The position numbers and the translations under genes are program-made. A stretch of 64,000 bases of DNA, from the NCBI RefSeq assembly GCF_003967575.1, contig NZ_BIFT01000002.1:3071875-3135874 (forward strand), read 5' to 3'. This DNA comes from Dictyobacter alpinus. Lineage in GTDB: Bacteria > Chloroflexota > Ktedonobacteria > Ktedonobacterales > Ktedonobacteraceae. The notes beneath the pieces were generated by a model. That model made no database searches and was not told the origin of the DNA. It saw only the letters and a list, made by a program, of their open reading frames with translations. How positions within the stretch are numbered: position 1 is the first letter of the stretch; every line of letters starts with the position of its first letter. Of the stretch, positions 62,401 through 64,000 are shown one piece after another.

Positions 62401-64000
62401 GTGTATCCTCATGCACCTACATTGTTTGGATCCTGGGAGGAGAGGATCGCGTTTGAGGCAGTCGAGATCGCTGGGAATGGGTTTGATTGTCTTGGGAAAT
62501 GCGCGGTGGTGGAGAGTGGGCCGGAGGGGATGCTGCTGCTGCTGGAAAGAGTTTTCTTTGTCCTGTGTCCTGTATCCCCTGGGCAGGTGTGTGCTGTGTT
62601 CAGATGGATAATTTTGTATACGGAGATATATTTCATCATATGATGAATAGATGTAGGTGAAATGCTGTTGCGGCTTTTCTGTTGACGTGATGAGTAGTTG
62701 GCAGTGGGCAGGAACAGGAGCAGCAGCCTGGTTTAGGTGTAGGGATCGGTCTTCATCCTGCAAGACTGGAATGTCGGAGGAGCAGCGCTGCTGCTGGGAA
62801 CCTGTCTGCGTGGCATGTGGGGAGGGAGAGGAAAAGAGAGGGAAATCCTCTGATGAATGCAGAGCATCATCTCGTGATATCCATGGATCAGAACACATGC
62901 GCCTGGCTGAGAACAGAGGCGGTAGATGATCCCCAAGGAGATGTCCATCTGCTAGCTGCACCTCTGCCTGGTGGGGGATGTGCCATGGTGTCGAGCTAGA
63001 GTTGTTCGCGGTGCCGTCCGACGGGGAGTACCCGAGCTTGTGTCTGACATTGGGAGAACAGATGGTGGGCAATCAGTGTGATGGGCATTCGTGGAATTGG
63101 CTGGCCAGACACATGAAACCTGGGTGGATGGCTCGAAACTGGAGGTGCTGTCGACAGCATCCTCAAGTACCGAAGAGAGCTCTGCTTCTTGGAGTATTCC
63201 GATGCTGGAGCGGATCGTGTTGACGCCAGAGAACCCCTCGATGAAACAGGTGTGTTCCAGCTGGTACGTGGTGGTATCAGCATCATCGTGGTGCATGGCC
63301 CTGGTTCCTTCACCCAGTTGAGCCGTAACGTGATGTCCATCCTGGCATGGATGAGCTTGCCCCCAGTGGCGATGTTTGTCGCTGGGAGATTGATGACACC
63401 ATGGTGTGGTAGCGTGTGCTGGAGGTGACAGGAGGGAAGTGCAATACGTTTGATCACCCCGAAGAGGCTGCCCAAGTCTGGGTATGTTGCCGCTAGAGAG
63501 CCTCCCCAAAATGCAAGGCGCGTAGCGGCCTGAGCATGAATATTTTTGGGGGCATGAATGCGTCCTTTTTTGGAGAAAATGGCCTGGCTGAAAGGATAGT
63601 ATCTGTTGAAATACAGGCTTCACTGTCACTTCCAGGCCATTCATGTTTTCTGTTGGAGAGTGTAAGCGCGACAGCGCGTTGAGTCTGCCAATTCCCTATT
63701 CCAAAGGAGGTGGTGAGCTGAGGAGTGGCAGAAAGGACAGTAAAATATGCTAGAGAGCTGATGGGCGTAGGGAAAAAGAGGGATCTTAGCACCCTTAAGA
63801 AGAAAAGTACTGAAAAGAGCATATTATCTATTTATAGAGATATAAGAGTAAAAAGAGTTAAAATGATTATACATATAAATTCCAATAATACAATACTTTG
63901 TTGATAGAGTATCAAGTTAGCTAGCAATAGAATGATGAAGTTCGAGAGGAGCGACAGCGACTCGATCGAGCGACTGCGACAGCAGGAGCGCGCTGCCCCC
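62401..64000. other. Long region without convincing gene
   Basis: About 1.6 kb. The ORFs have no good ribosome sites and no recognisable motifs. The final 50 bp (63947-63981) contain GCGAC four times around CTCGATCGAG and, read from right to left, begin TGTCGCAGTCGCTC. That form is reminiscent of Mu/Tn7-like transposon ends with repeated transposase sites. I regard this as a possible right end of the cassette at 60.8-62.3 kb. Confidence 0.35.

Noticed and set aside
61021..63072. Long minus-strand frames (312, 271 and 356 codons) over the transposition cassette
   Set aside because: These arise from the purine-rich coding bias of the sense-strand transposase and AAA+ genes.
62952..63644. 230-codon frame on the minus strand
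   Set aside because: Low-complexity composition (Ser, Thr, His, Pro), no ribosome site, no motif, and equally long frames overlap it on both strands.

Overview
The window looks like a piece of a large, repeat-laden genome of the class Ktedonobacteria (Chloroflexota). The evidence is indirect: moderate GC, strong AAGGAG-type ribosome sites, a 947-residue MalT/LAL-type LuxR regulator, Ktedonobacter-like transposases of the ISL3, IS3, IS4, IS5 and IS630 families, several ECF sigma factors with C-terminal extensions, and many SDR, NmrA and epimerase enzymes. No rRNA, tRNA or CRISPR array is visible. Fragments of genes are almost as common as whole ones, so this is accessory, decaying DNA between small functional islands.

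Layout. 0-12.2 kb is mostly intact: a methyltransferase, a multi-pass sensor-like protein, an aldo/keto reductase, an epimerase, the divergent ohr/ohrR peroxide pair with a perfect 70-bp palindrome between them, a GlsB/YeaQ-type membrane protein, an esterase-fold protein without its nucleophile, and a secreted GH30 glycosidase with an inserted beta-rich domain. 12.2-22.3 kb is a graveyard of IS5, ISL3, IS4 and IS3 remnants, a MITE-like element and gene fragments. It encloses an XRE/MmyB-type regulator, a monooxygenase-like ABM protein, an SDR, an ECF41-type sigma factor and two NmrA-type genes carrying complementary internal deletions. 22.4-24.6 kb holds the most unusual pair: an ECF sigma factor fused to ankyrin repeats, overlapping by ATGA a short F1-ATPase beta-like protein whose catalytic residues are lost.

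24.9-29.7 kb has a broken tyrosine recombinase and a leftward operon of TetR, DUF4013 protein, GT1 glycosyltransferase, a deleted MFS exporter and the first 20 codons of a P450. A degraded ISL3 element follows (29.8-31.6 kb). 32-44.3 kb is an oxidoreductase and regulator island: SDRs, an NmrA protein, an FAD monooxygenase-like enzyme, an epimerase and a LUD protein run leftwards, divergent from an ECF sigma factor, a PPOX flavoprotein and an LCM-type methyltransferase. Two regulators follow. 44.6-48.5 kb is again decayed (a P-loop kinase with an amber codon, PAS histidine-kinase remnants) around an intact CGNR zinc-finger protein.

48.5-58.7 kb contains an alpha/beta hydrolase, a flavin disulfide reductase cut by a precisely delimited IS630 element, an aquaporin, a DUF417/DoxX-like protein, a response regulator with a PAS histidine kinase, and the LAL regulator. 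58.8-64 kb is transposon territory: a repeated family of small unknown proteins, a complete-looking IS3 element that abuts a beheaded Mu/TnsB-type transposase, and that transposase's AAA+ partner. The last 1.6 kb has no convincing gene.
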